A DNA stretch of 64,000 nt from JBBSBL01 sp046330255 (GCA_046330255.1 JAXLTC010000002.1:310001-374000), one strand, 5' to 3'; positions 46,654 to 60,776 are shown, counted from the first letter of the stretch. Notes: generated by a model from the sequence alone, not told the origin. A program made the numbers and translations.

Positions 46654-47649
46654 TCAGCGCGGGAGCCTCAGCGCGGCGAGCGCCGGCCCCGGATCTCCCA
46701 GGGCGTCCGCGGCGCCGAAGGTCGCGCGACGCGCCGGATCGCCCCAGTTCCAGAGCGCGAGGTCGAGCGCGGCGGGCGGCACGCCACAGGCATCCGACAG
46801 CTCCCGCGCGCGCCGCTCGAGCAGCGGGACGTCGGCGATGCCGAACAGCCGACGTGCCGCCGCGACGACCGGGGTGCGCCCGCCGAGCGCGAGCGAGTCG
46901 GCCTCCGCGCGCAGCAGGCCCAGCGCGCCCGCAGCCGTGAGCAGTTCGAAGCGGGCGTCGCGGCCCAGCCCGTCGACGGCCAGCCGCTCGAAGGCGCGCG
47001 CGAAGCGGCGCTGCGGCGACCACGTCGCCTCGCCGGCCAGCGCCGCGGACTGCGAGCCGGCGGCGAGCGCCCACGCGCGGTAGGCGGTCAGCGAGCGAGC
47101 GCCGTGGCCGGGCTCATGGGCGTGGCGCGGACCGAGCGCGACGTCGTCCGGGTCGGGGTTCTCGCCCGAGCCCCAGGTCGTGCGTGCCGCCGCGATCTCC
47201 GCGAACGGATCTCCGTGCTCGCCCGGCCCGAGGTAGGTGACCAGCAGCAGCAGCCAGAGCGCCTCCTCCTCGTCGTCGGCGAGCGTCGCCTCGGCGTAGA
47301 GGCCCGGCGGATCGTGCGCCATCAACTCCAGCCGCGCGCCCGCGAACGCGATCTCGGCCGCCAGCCGGCGCGCGTCCGCCGAGGCCCGCAGGCCGGGAAC
47401 CAGCGCGCTCGAGTACCCGTCCTCGGGCGCGCGCGCCATGCGCGTCACGACGACGCCCGCGGGCGTCGGGCGGCCGCGCCGTCCCGCGGCGCTCGGCGCG
47501 TCGCGGGAGCGCTCGCCGGGCCGGACCCCGGCGCTCGCCGCGGCCCGCCCGTCGTCGCGCCGCCGCGCCGGCGCGCCGGCGCCCGGCGCCTGCCGGGTGC
47601 AAATCGGGCAGCGGGCGAGAAACCGTCCGTGGCGGCAGAAGGTGGGCAC
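46654..47649 (-). CDS. hypothetical protein with N-terminal zinc-knuckle motif
   Basis: The 331-residue protein begins PTFCRHGRFLARCPICTRQ, where Cys-x-His and Cys-x2-Cys could bind zinc. A Pro/Arg-rich linker follows, then an all-helical domain (ADARRLAAEIAFAGARLELMAH ... EEALWLLLLVTYLGPGEH ... RRFARAFERLAVDGLGRDARFELLTAAGALGLL). GTG 47649 is the start that places the motif at the N-terminus. Function is unknown. I recall similar proteins in Solirubrobacterales, but cannot name a family. Confidence 0.7.
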   Translation of the reverse strand: MPTFCRHGRFLARCPICTRQAPGAGAPARRRDDGRAAASAGVRPGERSRDAPSAAGRRGRPTPAGVVVTRMARAPEDGYSSALVPGLRASADARRLAAEIAFAGARLELMAHDPPGLYAEATLADDEEEALWLLLLVTYLGPGEHGDPFAEIAAARTTWGSGENPDPDDVALGPRHAHEPGHGARSLTAYRAWALAAGSQSAALAGEATWSPQRRFARAFERLAVDGLGRDARFELLTAAGALGLLRAEADSLALGGRTPVVAAARRLFGIADVPLLERRARELSDACGVPPAALDLALWNWGDPARRATFGAADALGDPGPALAALRLPR

Positions 47650-47766
47650 GGCGGGCGAGTCTACGACCGGCTCCGATGGCGTACGGCGCGACCTCCAGCG
47701 CGCCGCTTGGTAGCAAAGTCGGGACATCGATCCCAGGCAGTCCGCCATTCGGTGTAGAAAGGCCAT

Positions 47767-48945
47767 ATGCGACCGGAGGAGGGGGGCGCGCACGGCGAGT
47801 CCGTGGACGCGGACGTGCGGCTGGTCGGGGTGCGCAAGACCTACGCGGACGTCGTGGCGGTCGAGCGGGTCGACCTCGAGATCGCGCGAGGCGAGTTCTT
47901 CACGCTGCTCGGCGCCTCCGGGTCGGGCAAGACGACCTGCCTGCGCATGATCGCGGGGTTCGAGCGGCCGGACGAGGGCGCGGTCCGGCTCGCCGGCCGC
48001 GACGTGACGGGGATACCGCCGGCCGACCGGGACGTGAACACGGTCTTCCAGGACTACGCGCTCTTCCCGCACATGACGGTTGCCGACAACGTCGCGTACG
48101 GCCTGATGGTTCGCAGGGTCCCGCGCCGGGAGCGACGCGAGCGGGTCGAGGAGGCGCTTGCGATGGTGCGGCTGGAGGGCTTTGGCCCGCGTCGGCCCTC
48201 GCAGCTCTCAGGCGGCCAGCGCCAGCGCGTGGCGCTTGCGCGCGCGTTGGTGAACCGCCCTCGCGTGCTGCTCCTCGACGAGCCGCTGGGTGCGCTGGAC
48301 CTGAAGCTGCGCCAGCAGCTCCAGGTCGAGCTCAAGACGATCCAGCACGAGGTCGGGGTCACGTTCGTCTATGTCACCCACGACCAGGACGAGGCACTGT
48401 CGATGAGCGACCGCATCGCGGTGATGGACCGCGGGCGGGTGCTCCAGGTCGGGAGCCCGCGGGAGGTCTACGACGAGCCGGGGTCCCGCTTCGTGGCCGG
48501 CTTCGTCGGCGTGTCCAACGTGCTCGAGTTGCCGGTCGAGCGAATCGCCGGCGCGGTGGCCGAGCTGCGGCTCGGTGACAGCGACCGCGTCGCCGCTCCC
48601 GCGGCCACCGGGCTGCGCGCCGGCACGATCGCGATCGTCACCATCCGCCCGGAGCGGATCGACCTTCTCTCCCCCGGCGAGAGGGCGCCGTCGGCAAACG
48701 GCTGCTCGGCGACCGGGGTCGTTCGGGAGAGCCTCTATGCGGGGCCGACGACGCGGTTCGTGGTCGACCTCGACGGAGGCGGACAGCTCATGGTGGTGCG
48801 CCAGAACGCGCGCGCCGGCCATGAGGAGGCCACGGCGCTGACGGGCCGCGCCGTACGCCTCGCGTGGTCGCCGGACGCCACGCGCGTCATCGGCACGGCC
48901 GACGGGGGCCCGACAACGACGCATCAGGAGGCAGCGGCACAGTGA
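47767..48945 (+). CDS. potA: spermidine/putrescine-type ABC transporter ATP-binding protein
   Basis: This is the ATPase of a polyamine-type importer. The Walker A motif is GASGSGKTT, the ABC signature is LSGGQRQRVALARAL, Walker B is VLLLDEPLGALD and the switch His is in YVTHDQDEALSMSDR. A C-terminal TOBE domain (about 280-370) with VTIRPERIDLLS is typical of the CUT1/POTA class. Length is 392. It is the first gene of a four-gene operon with the binding protein and two permeases, and the next gene starts within its stop codon (GTGA). Substrate could be spermidine, putrescine or a related cation. Confidence 0.92.
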   Translation: MRPEEGGAHGESVDADVRLVGVRKTYADVVAVERVDLEIARGEFFTLLGASGSGKTTCLRMIAGFERPDEGAVRLAGRDVTGIPPADRDVNTVFQDYALFPHMTVADNVAYGLMVRRVPRRERRERVEEALAMVRLEGFGPRRPSQLSGGQRQRVALARALVNRPRVLLLDEPLGALDLKLRQQLQVELKTIQHEVGVTFVYVTHDQDEALSMSDRIAVMDRGRVLQVGSPREVYDEPGSRFVAGFVGVSNVLELPVERIAGAVAELRLGDSDRVAAPAATGLRAGTIAIVTIRPERIDLLSPGERAPSANGCSATGVVRESLYAGPTTRFVVDLDGGGQLMVVRQNARAGHEEATALTGRAVRLAWSPDATRVIGTADGGPTTTHQEAAAQ

Positions 48946-50042
48946 GCAAGATGATCTCCGTCGCCGTCGCGCTGGCGGCCGCATTCGCGGTCGCCGCCTG
49001 CGGCAGCGACAACAAGAGCTCGAGCTCGACGGTCACCGGCCCGGACGTGAACGCCAAGGGCGAGGGCCAGCTCGACATGGTCAACTGGGAGGGCTACGCC
49101 GACCCGTCGTTCGTCAAGGGCTTCGAGAAGGCGACGGGCTGCAACGTCAACTCCGTCCCGGCGGGCACCTCGGATGAGATGTTCACGAAGTTCACTTCGG
49201 GCGGCGGTGGCCAGTATGACCTCGTATCGCCTTCCGGCGACGCATCGCTGCGGCTCATAAAGTCGGGCGCTGTCGCGCCGCTGGACACGTCGAAGCTCGT
49301 GAACTTCAAGAGCCTCGCGCCGAATCTGCAGTCTCCCGCGTTCAACACGGTGGACGGCAAGAACTACGGCCTCTCGTTCATGTGGGGCGCGAACGTCCTG
49401 ATCTACAACGCGGACAAGATCAAGACCGCCCCGACCTCGTGGTCGGCGCTCTACGACCCGCAGTACAAGGGCAAGATCACCGTCCCCGACAACCCGATCC
49501 AGATCGCCGATCCGGCGCTGCAGTTCTTCGGCCAGCAGAATCCCTACGCGCTGTCCCAGGAGACGCTGCAGAAGGTGCAGCAGAAGCTGACCCAGCAGCG
49601 TCCGCTGGTCAAGAAGTACTGGGTGCTGGCGACCGACTTCGAGTCGCTGTTCAAGTCGGGCGACGCGATCATCGGCGCGGGCTGGCCGCTGATGACCAAT
49701 GACCTGCGCAAGGCCGGGATGAACGTCAAGGAGGTCCTGCCGCGCGAGGGCGTCACGGGGTGGTCGGACTCGTGGATGCTCGCCAAGAACGCGAAGCACC
49801 CGATCTGCGCGTACAAGTGGATGAACTACGTGACCTCGCCCGCGACGCAGGCCAAGGTCGCGGCGGTGACCAACTACAGCCCGGCGAACCTCAAGGCGTG
49901 CGCAGCCGTGGGTCCGCAGCGCTGCAAGGAGTTGCACATCACCGACCCGCGCTACTACGGGACGATCAAGTACTGGCAGTACCCGATCGCACCCACCAAC
50001 TACAGGCAGTGGACGGACGCCTGGGCTCAGGTGCGGGGCTGA
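48942..50042 (+). CDS. potD: polyamine ABC transporter substrate-binding lipoprotein
   Basis: The N-terminus is a lipoprotein signal with lipobox-like VAACGSD, so the mature protein is anchored by its Cys. The periplasmic-binding fold follows the PotD pattern: LDMVNWEGYADPSFVKGFEKATGC, YDLVSPSGDASLRLIKSGAVAPLDTSKL, and the C-terminal WMNYVTSPATQAKVA. GTG 48942 overlaps the potA stop and is preceded by AGGAGG 8-13 nt upstream. At 366 residues the length is normal. Key aspartates of the polyamine pocket cannot be assigned with certainty. Confidence 0.9.
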   Translation: MSKMISVAVALAAAFAVAACGSDNKSSSSTVTGPDVNAKGEGQLDMVNWEGYADPSFVKGFEKATGCNVNSVPAGTSDEMFTKFTSGGGGQYDLVSPSGDASLRLIKSGAVAPLDTSKLVNFKSLAPNLQSPAFNTVDGKNYGLSFMWGANVLIYNADKIKTAPTSWSALYDPQYKGKITVPDNPIQIADPALQFFGQQNPYALSQETLQKVQQKLTQQRPLVKKYWVLATDFESLFKSGDAIIGAGWPLMTNDLRKAGMNVKEVLPREGVTGWSDSWMLAKNAKHPICAYKWMNYVTSPATQAKVAAVTNYSPANLKACAAVGPQRCKELHITDPRYYGTIKYWQYPIAPTNYRQWTDAWAQVRG

Positions 50043-50081
50043 TCGGCGCCTTGCGGGACGCGAGGGGCGCGGCCGACTGAG

Positions 50082-50960
50082 ATGACGCGCCGCGTCTCCC
50101 GCTTCCTCTACGCGCACCCCGGCGGCCGGCTCGGGCTCCTGCTCGGGCCGGCCGTCGCGTGGCTCCTCGTCTTCTACCTGGTCGCGCTGGGACTGCTGCT
50201 GCTGACTTCGTTCTGGTCCCAGGACGTCTTCACGGCGAAGCTCGTCCGCGACTGGAACCTCGACAACTACTCGAAGCTGTTCAGCGGGCAGGACGGGCTG
50301 TGGCTGGAGATCTTCGGGCGCACGGTCCTGCTCGCGGCGATCGTGACGCTGATCGACATCGTGCTCGCCTTTCCGCTCGCGTGGTTCGCGGCGCGGGTGA
50401 TCGGCCCGCGCTGGCGGACCGTCGCCTTCATGCTCGTCGTGGTGCCGCTGTGGTCGAGCCTGCTCGTGCGGATCTTCGCCTGGCGCACGATCCTCGGCGG
50501 CCAGGGCGTCCTCAACTCGTTCCTCGTCGACGTAGGGATACTCGGCCACCCGTCCGGCGCGTTCCTGTTCAACGACACTTCGCTCATCATCACGTGGGCC
50601 AACATCTGGCTGCCGTTCATGATCCTTCCGGTCTTCACGGCGCTGGAGAAGATCCCGCACTCCTACCTCGAGGCGTCGCGCGACCTCGGGGCGGGCGCGC
50701 TGATGACGTTCCGCCGCGTGATCCTGCCGCTCGCGGTGCCCGGCATCGTCGCGGGCTCGATCTTCGTTTTCTCGCTGACGATGGGCGACTTCGTGGCGCC
50801 GCAACTCGTCGGCGGCAAGTCGCAGGTGCTGGGCTTCACGATCGCGCAGAAGTTCCAGCAGGACACGGCCTTCGGAGCAGCGCTGACGACCCTGACGCTC
50901 GCCACGCTGCTGGTCTTCCTGTTCGTCTCGCGCCGCAGCGGCGCGCAAGAGGCGATGTAG
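50082..50960 (+). CDS. potB: ABC transporter permease (PotB-like)
   Basis: This is an inner-membrane permease with six transmembrane segments and the EAA loop in YLEASRDLGAGALMTFRRVILPLAVPGIVAG, which contacts the ATPase. Its text MPLWSSLLVRIFAWRTILG-like (VVPLWSSLLVRIFAWRTILGGQGVLN) matches PotB. It has 292 residues. It begins 39 bases after the binding protein and ends overlapping the second permease (TAGTG). Confidence 0.92.
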   Translation: MTRRVSRFLYAHPGGRLGLLLGPAVAWLLVFYLVALGLLLLTSFWSQDVFTAKLVRDWNLDNYSKLFSGQDGLWLEIFGRTVLLAAIVTLIDIVLAFPLAWFAARVIGPRWRTVAFMLVVVPLWSSLLVRIFAWRTILGGQGVLNSFLVDVGILGHPSGAFLFNDTSLIITWANIWLPFMILPVFTALEKIPHSYLEASRDLGAGALMTFRRVILPLAVPGIVAGSIFVFSLTMGDFVAPQLVGGKSQVLGFTIAQKFQQDTAFGAALTTLTLATLLVFLFVSRRSGAQEAM

Positions 50961-51802
50961 TGAGCGGCTCGCGCGCGTCGCGCTGGGGATTCGGAACGGC
51001 CGCGGCGCTGGTCTTCGGCTTCCTGTACCTGCCGCTTGCGCTGATCGTCCTCTACGCGTTCAACGACACGAACATCAACGCGTGGCCGTTCCCCGGCTTC
51101 TCCACCCGCTGGTTCCAGAAGCTCGCGGACGATCCGGTGCCCCGAGAGGCCGCCTGGCTCTCGGTGCAGGTCGCCTTCTGCGCCACGCTGCTGGCGCTGC
51201 TGCTGGGAACCGCGATGGCGTTCGGTGTGGCGCGCTACCGCTTTCGCGGGAAGGGGACCCTGAACTTCGGCGTCACCCTGCCGATCATCCTCCCGGGCGT
51301 GATCACGGGGGTGGCGCTCGCGTCGTTCTTCCTGTTCGCCGGCATCGATCTCGCCAAGCAGCAGGTCGGCCCGCTCGCGCTTCCGGTGACCGTGATCATC
51401 GGCCACACGACGTTCACGATCGTGATCGTCTTCAACAACGTCATGGCGCGGCTGCGCCGGGTCTCGCCGTCGCTCGAGGAAGCCTCGCGCGACCTCGGCG
51501 CGAGCCCCTGGCAGACCTTCCGGCACGTGACCTTCCCGACGATCCGCACCGCGCTGATCGCAGCGGCGCTGCTGGCGTTCGCCCTGTCGTTCGACGAGAT
51601 CGCGGTCACGTTCTTCCTGGCCGGTGCGGACACCACGACCCTGCCGCTCTGGATCTTCGGGAACTTCCGCCAGACGACGTCGCTGCCCGAGGTCAACGCC
51701 GTGGCGACGGTCGTCCTGGTGATCTCGATCCCGATGATCGGCATCGCCGCATGGCTGATGCGCGATGAGAGCGCAGGGTCGAGGGTCGTCCAGGGCGAGT
51801 AG
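50960..51802 (+). CDS. potC: ABC transporter permease (PotC-like)
   Basis: This is the second permease of the polyamine-type importer. Six helices and the EAA loop (SLEEASRDLGASPWQTFRHVTFPTIRTALIA) are present, along with the PotC-like start FLYLPLALIVLYAFNDTN and SFDEIAVTFFLAG. It has 280 residues. GTG 50960 overlaps the potB stop by one base. It converges on the flavin monooxygenase gene with 14 bases between. Confidence 0.92.
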   Translation: MSGSRASRWGFGTAAALVFGFLYLPLALIVLYAFNDTNINAWPFPGFSTRWFQKLADDPVPREAAWLSVQVAFCATLLALLLGTAMAFGVARYRFRGKGTLNFGVTLPIILPGVITGVALASFFLFAGIDLAKQQVGPLALPVTVIIGHTTFTIVIVFNNVMARLRRVSPSLEEASRDLGASPWQTFRHVTFPTIRTALIAAALLAFALSFDEIAVTFFLAGADTTTLPLWIFGNFRQTTSLPEVNAVATVVLVISIPMIGIAAWLMRDESAGSRVVQGE

Positions 51803-51816
51803 CGACCGCGGGACGC

Positions 51817-53187
51817 TCAGACGATCGCCCGCGCCGGCGGAGCGCCGCCCGTCGACACGGGTACGGGGAGCGGGAACCCTCGGTCCGCGGCCCGCCGCGC
51901 GCCCGCGTCGCGCTCGCGGTCCAGACGCTGGAGGTACTCCTCGAAGTCGACCTGCATCGTGTGGCGCTTGCTGGGCACGTAGCGCTTGAACATCCGCTCG
52001 CGCTCGGCGCGCATCTGCGCCTCCATCTCGGCGCGCGACGGGAGCGCGTACTCGCCGCGCAGGTAGGAGGCGATCCAGCGACCCTGCGCCTCCGCGAGCG
52101 GCATGATCGCCCCCAGCGGCTGGAGCAGCCCGACGAAGAAGACGTTCGGGATGCCGGGCTCGAAGACCCGGTGGAACAGCGGCAGGTCGTTGCCGGGCGC
52201 GGAGATGAAGTCCTCGTCGAAGAACGGGAACGTGACCTTGTAGCCCGTGCAGTAGACGATCACGTCGGCCTCGGCGTCGCTTCCGTCGGCGAAGCGCACG
52301 CGGTCCCCCTCGAGCGACGCGATGCTCGGCTTGGGCACGATCTCGCCGTGGGTCACGCGGCTGAGGATCTGGTCGGAGATCGTCGGGTGCGCGTCGCCGA
52401 GGCGATGGTCGGGCTTCGGCAGCCCGTAGTCCTCCACGCGGCCGATCTGCGTGCGCAGGATCGCCTCGAACAGCTTCTGCCGCAGCCGCCAGGGGATGCG
52501 CGGGTCGGGCCGCAGGACCTGGTCCACGGGCTTGCCGAACACGTACTTCGGGATGACGTGGGCGCCGCGGCGGGCGGCGAGGTACGTCGCGCTCGCGACG
52601 AGGCTCGACTCAACAGCGATGTCCATCGCGCTGTTGCCCATCCCCAGGACGACAACCCGCTTCCCCTCCAGCGGCTTGTGGTCCACGTACTCGTGCGCGT
52701 GCATCTGCATGCCGTCGAAGCGGCCGGGGAACGCGGGCTCGGGCCAGCGGGGGTCCCAGTGGTGGCCGTTGGCGACCAGCAGCGCGTCGTAGCCGCGCTC
52801 CTCCCCGCCGGCCAGGCGCACCGTCCAGGACCCGTCGGCCGCGCGCTCCGCATGCTCCACGCAGGTCTCGAAGCGGATGTGCTCGCGCAGCCCGAAGCGG
52901 TCGGCGTAGGCGTCGAAGTAGGCGGCGATGTCGCTGTGGTGGGGGAAGTCGGGATAGGACTTCGGCATCGGGAAGTCCGCGTACTCCATGCGCTCCCGCG
53001 AGGTGTTGATGTGCAACGAGCGGTAGGCGGCCGACATCCCGTTGCGGTTCCCGAAGACCCAGTTGCCGCCGACGCGGTCGCCGCACTCGTAGCAGTCGGC
53101 GGGGATGCGGCGATCCAGGAGCCCCTTCAGCGCGGCGATGCCGGATGAGCCGGCGCCGATCACGCAGGCCGTCGGGAGGCCGGTCAC
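51817..53187 (-). CDS. flavin-containing monooxygenase
   Basis: This is an FAD- and NADPH-dependent monooxygenase of the FMO/N-hydroxylating family. The FAD motif is VIGAGSSGIAALKGLL, the FMO identifying sequence is FPGRFDGMQMHAHEYVDHK and the NADPH motif is VVVLGMGNSAMDIA. TVIVYCTGY-like text (VIVYCTGYKVTFPF) sits near the C-terminus. Length is 456. Substrates of such enzymes range from soft nucleophiles such as amines and sulfides to ketones. It is next to polyamine transporter genes, so an amine substrate is conceivable, but nothing proves it. Confidence 0.9.
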   Translation of the reverse strand: MTGLPTACVIGAGSSGIAALKGLLDRRIPADCYECGDRVGGNWVFGNRNGMSAAYRSLHINTSRERMEYADFPMPKSYPDFPHHSDIAAYFDAYADRFGLREHIRFETCVEHAERAADGSWTVRLAGGEERGYDALLVANGHHWDPRWPEPAFPGRFDGMQMHAHEYVDHKPLEGKRVVVLGMGNSAMDIAVESSLVASATYLAARRGAHVIPKYVFGKPVDQVLRPDPRIPWRLRQKLFEAILRTQIGRVEDYGLPKPDHRLGDAHPTISDQILSRVTHGEIVPKPSIASLEGDRVRFADGSDAEADVIVYCTGYKVTFPFFDEDFISAPGNDLPLFHRVFEPGIPNVFFVGLLQPLGAIMPLAEAQGRWIASYLRGEYALPSRAEMEAQMRAERERMFKRYVPSKRHTMQVDFEEYLQRLDRERDAGARRAADRGFPLPVPVSTGGAPPARAIV

Positions 53188-53235
53188 GAGCGGGGCCGTC
53201 GGTCTCGCACCATCGGGCCAACCTAGCGCGACGAG

Positions 53236-53262
53236 CCCGGCGCCGCCCGCGGGCGGGCCGGG
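53236..53262 (-). terminator. GC hairpin after the acylase remnant
   Basis: CCCGGC-G-CCGCCC pairs with GGGCGGGCCGGG with one bulge, 43 bases past the acylase stop, in the 117-bp gap before the monooxygenase gene. Confidence 0.45.
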
Positions 53263-53304
53263 ACCGCGCGCCGGGGACGCACGATCCCGGCTGCCGCGCC
53301 GCGC

Positions 53305-54488
53305 TCAGCGGTGGCCGGAGAACTCGATGGCCTGCTGGAACGTCGGGCGGTTGGTCCAGCGCATCGTCGTGCCCGGGATCAGGCCGGGAGCGAACTTGAT
53401 GCGCTCGCCGGTCGCGTCCGCCCGCCAGGCCGACGGGTTCGGGCCCTGGGCGGCGGCGAGCTTCGCCGCGGCCGCGGACAGCGCGGCCCACAGCGAGCGC
53501 GAGCACGCGCGCAGGTTCCCGTTCCCGCAGTAGCGGCGCGAGTAGCGACCGCGCACGCGGTAGCCGAGCTGCGTGCGAAGGTCCTTGTCGACGTAGCCGT
53601 ACCAGCCGCCGCCGTAGGAGGAGCCGCCGGGGTTGGCGTCGTTCGAGATCCCCTGGATGTCCTCGAGCTCCTTGGTCAGCCGCCCGAGCACCGGCCTCAG
53701 CACGGCGAGCGCGAGCCCGTCGTAGGCGGCGTCCATCACGGCCGCGCCGGGCGCGTCGATCTTGCCGTCGAGGTTGCGATCGAGGCGATCGGCGCCCGAG
53801 CGCACCCACGCGTCGACCTGCGCAGCCGCCCCGGCGGCGAGGGCGTTCGGCGCCCGCGTGCGGCGCAGCACCTGGCGGATGAGCGGCCAGTTGATCCTGG
53901 CGCGCAGATCCTGGGTGGCGGCGCGGTTCATAACGCTCGCCACGTCCTCCAGGCGCGAGCGGCGCGGGAACCCGGTGAACAGCTCCACGCGGTGCACGGA
54001 GCCGTAGCTCCAGGTGCTGTCGGCGGCCGCCCAACCCGGCGCGGGCTTGTTGTTCCAGTTCAGGATCCGGCCCGAGCGCGGGTTGGCCGCGTGCGGATGC
54101 TCGTTCTGGGAGATGAAGCCGCGCCAGTCCCAGCGGCCGGTGCCCAGCGTCGGGAGGCTCGGGTCCACCCCGCGCGCCCGGCGAGGCAGCAGCCCCGAGG
54201 AGAAGTAGACGATGTTGCGGTGGTCCACGTAATGGATGTTGAACGTGGTCTGGAGCTCGTTCGCGACGCGGAAGAACGAGCGCGGGCCGGTCGGCACGTT
54301 GCGGCTCATGTCCTCGAAGAACAGCGCCGAGTCGGGATCGCGCCCGCGCGTCGCGCGCTTGGTGGCCACCGCGTAGGGACGGCCGCTGACGGTCAGCTTC
54401 ATGCGCGCTGCGCGGCCAGGACGGTCTCCGCGCGGGTCTGCGGCGCGAGGACGGCGGCCGCCGCGAGGATCGCGGCGGCCGCCGGCAC
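53305..54488 (-). pseudogene. penicillin acylase family gene with internal deletion and frameshift
   Basis: The main frame (ATG 54402 to 53305) is the C-terminal part of an Ntn-type penicillin amidase: NIHYVDHRNIVYFSSGLLPRRA, the DWRGFISQNEHPHAANP and ILNWNNKPAPGW stretches and the ending TNRPTFQQAIEFSGHR. The catalytic serine that begins the beta-chain, and the whole alpha-chain, are missing. Upstream, GTG 54488 with GGGGAGGAG opens a 29-codon frame encoding a signal-peptide-like segment ending RAETVL, the usual start of the mature family protein. Its stop overlaps the ATG (ATGA) in another frame. About 400 codons appear deleted, so the product cannot be an active acylase. Confidence 0.75.
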
Positions 54489-54520
54489 GACTCCTCCCCC
54501 CCTCGACCGCACTGACCTCG

Positions 54521-54549
54521 AGTATCCACGAATGTCAGCGAGCTGACAA
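54521..54549 (-). promoter_or_regulatory. promoter of the acylase remnant with overlapping palindrome
   Basis: TTGTCA (54544-54549) and GATACT (54521-54526) are 17 bp apart, a near-consensus sigma-70 pair. A perfect palindrome TGTCAGC-GA-GCTGACA (54533-54548) covers the -35 side and would let a repressor block it. The start codon lies about 32 bases downstream. Confidence 0.6.
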
Positions 54550-54567
54550 CCCCGCCGTCGCGCGAAC

Positions 54568-54583
54568 GGGCCGCAGCCGGCCC
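54568..54583 (-). terminator. possible gltD terminator hairpin
   Basis: GGGCCG and CGGCCC pair around CAGC, 16 bases after the gltD stop. Confidence 0.35.
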
Positions 54584-54599
54584 CTGCCGCGCCGCCGCG

Positions 54600-56171
54600 C
54601 TACCGGGCGCCGGGGCCCGAGAAGAAGTCCTCGCCCTCGCGCACGCTGCCCGCCGAGAGCGCCTCGGCGCGCAGCGGGTGCTCCGCGTCGTCCTCGAGGT
54701 CGAGCGCGCCGACCGCGAGCAGCTCGCGGTCCGCGTCCATCGGGCTGCCGCCGAGGTGGCGGTTGACGATCCGCGCGCACTTGCGGCCCTCGGCTATCGC
54801 GGTGACGATCAGCGACTGGCCGGTGCGCGCGTCGCCGCACGCGAACACGCCGTCTACCGATGTGGAGTACACCGGCGCGCGCACGTTGCCGCGCGCGTCG
54901 AGCGCGACGGTGAGCTGCTCGACCGCCCCGGCGTGCTCGGGGTGGGCGAACCCGATGGCCACCAGCACGAGGTCCGCCTCGAGCTCGAACTCGCTGCCGG
55001 GAATCGGCTCGAGGTCGAGCGAGGAGGTGCCGGTCACGCGCCGGCCGCGCACGCCGCTCACCGCGCCGTCCCGTCCGAGGATCTCCGTGACCTCCGCGCC
55101 CCAGCGGCGCTCGCCGCCCTCGTCCAGCGCGTAGGTCGTCAGCGTGCGCTTGGGGGGCAGCGGCCAGGGCGTGCGCGCGTCGCGCCCGCTCGGCGGCAGC
55201 TCCTGGTAGACGTCGAGCATCGTCACCTCCGCCGCGCCCTCGCGCAGCGCGTTGGAGATGCAGTCCATGCCGGTGTCGCCGCCGCCGACGACCACGACCC
55301 GCCGGCCCTCGGCGACGATCTCGGTGCCCGGCTCGGGCGCCCGCGACGGGCGGCCCTGCCGCTCGGCCACGAAACGGTTGCGCTGGTAGAGGTAGTCCAT
55401 CGCGGGGCGGACTCCGGCCAGCTCGCTGCCCGGCACCTCGAGCTCGCGCTGGACGCGCGAGCCGATCGCGAGCACGACCGCGTCGTGGCGCTCGCGCAAC
55501 TCGGCCGCGGTCACGTCCGTCCCGACGTCGACCCCGTAGCGCAGCTCGATGCCCTCCTGCTCGAGGATCGCCACCCGGCGGTCGATCACGCGCTTCTCGA
55601 GCTTCGCGTCCGGGACGCCGAAGCGCAGCATGCCGCCGGGGCCCTCGTCGCGCTCGTAGACGACGACCCGGTGCCCGCAGCGGTTGAGCTCCTGGGCGAC
55701 GGCCAGGCCGGCCGGGCCCGAGCCGACCACGCCGACCGTGCGTCCCGTGCGCCGGTCCGGCGGCTCCGGGACGACCCAGCCCTCCTCGAACGCCCGCTCG
55801 ACGATCGCGAGCTCGATCTGCTCGATCGTCACCGGGTCGGAGTTGATCGCCAGCACGCAGGCGGACTCGCACGGCGCCGGGCAGATCCGCCCCGTGAACT
55901 CGGGGAAGTTGTTCGTCGCGTGGAGCTGCTCGATCGCCTCGCGCCACTTGCCGCGGTAGACGAGATCGTTCCAGTCCGGGATCAGGTTCCCGAGCGGGCA
56001 GCCCTCGTGGCAGAACGGGACGCCGCAGTCCATGCAGCGCGCACCCTGCCGGGCGAGCTCCTCCTCCTCGACCAGGCCGAAGTAGGGCTCGTAGTCGCGC
56101 ACGCGCTCGCGCGGGTCGCGCTTGGCGAACCCGACGCGCTCGATGCGCAGGAAGGCGCCCAGCTCGCCCAT
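54600..56171 (-). CDS. gltD: glutamate synthase small subunit (NADPH)
   Basis: GltD takes electrons from NAD(P)H and feeds them to GltB for glutamine-dependent glutamate synthesis. Two N-terminal iron-sulfur motifs are visible, CMDCGVPFCHEGCPLGN and CPAPCESACV. The FAD motif GVVGSGPAGLAVAQEL and the NADPH motif VVVVGGGDTGMDC are also present. Length is 523, about 40 more than typical because of a C-terminal acidic extension (GALDLEDDAEHPLRAEALSAG ...). It starts 3 bases after the gltB stop, so the two subunits are co-transcribed. Confidence 0.95.
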   Translation of the reverse strand: MGELGAFLRIERVGFAKRDPRERVRDYEPYFGLVEEEELARQGARCMDCGVPFCHEGCPLGNLIPDWNDLVYRGKWREAIEQLHATNNFPEFTGRICPAPCESACVLAINSDPVTIEQIELAIVERAFEEGWVVPEPPDRRTGRTVGVVGSGPAGLAVAQELNRCGHRVVVYERDEGPGGMLRFGVPDAKLEKRVIDRRVAILEQEGIELRYGVDVGTDVTAAELRERHDAVVLAIGSRVQRELEVPGSELAGVRPAMDYLYQRNRFVAERQGRPSRAPEPGTEIVAEGRRVVVVGGGDTGMDCISNALREGAAEVTMLDVYQELPPSGRDARTPWPLPPKRTLTTYALDEGGERRWGAEVTEILGRDGAVSGVRGRRVTGTSSLDLEPIPGSEFELEADLVLVAIGFAHPEHAGAVEQLTVALDARGNVRAPVYSTSVDGVFACGDARTGQSLIVTAIAEGRKCARIVNRHLGGSPMDADRELLAVGALDLEDDAEHPLRAEALSAGSVREGEDFFSGPGAR

Positions 56172-56174
56172 GGC

Positions 56175-60731
<4,557 letters not shown>

Positions 60732-60776
60732 GGTGTTGGTGCGTCGAGCGGTGCGGACACGGCGGGAGAGCGAAAA

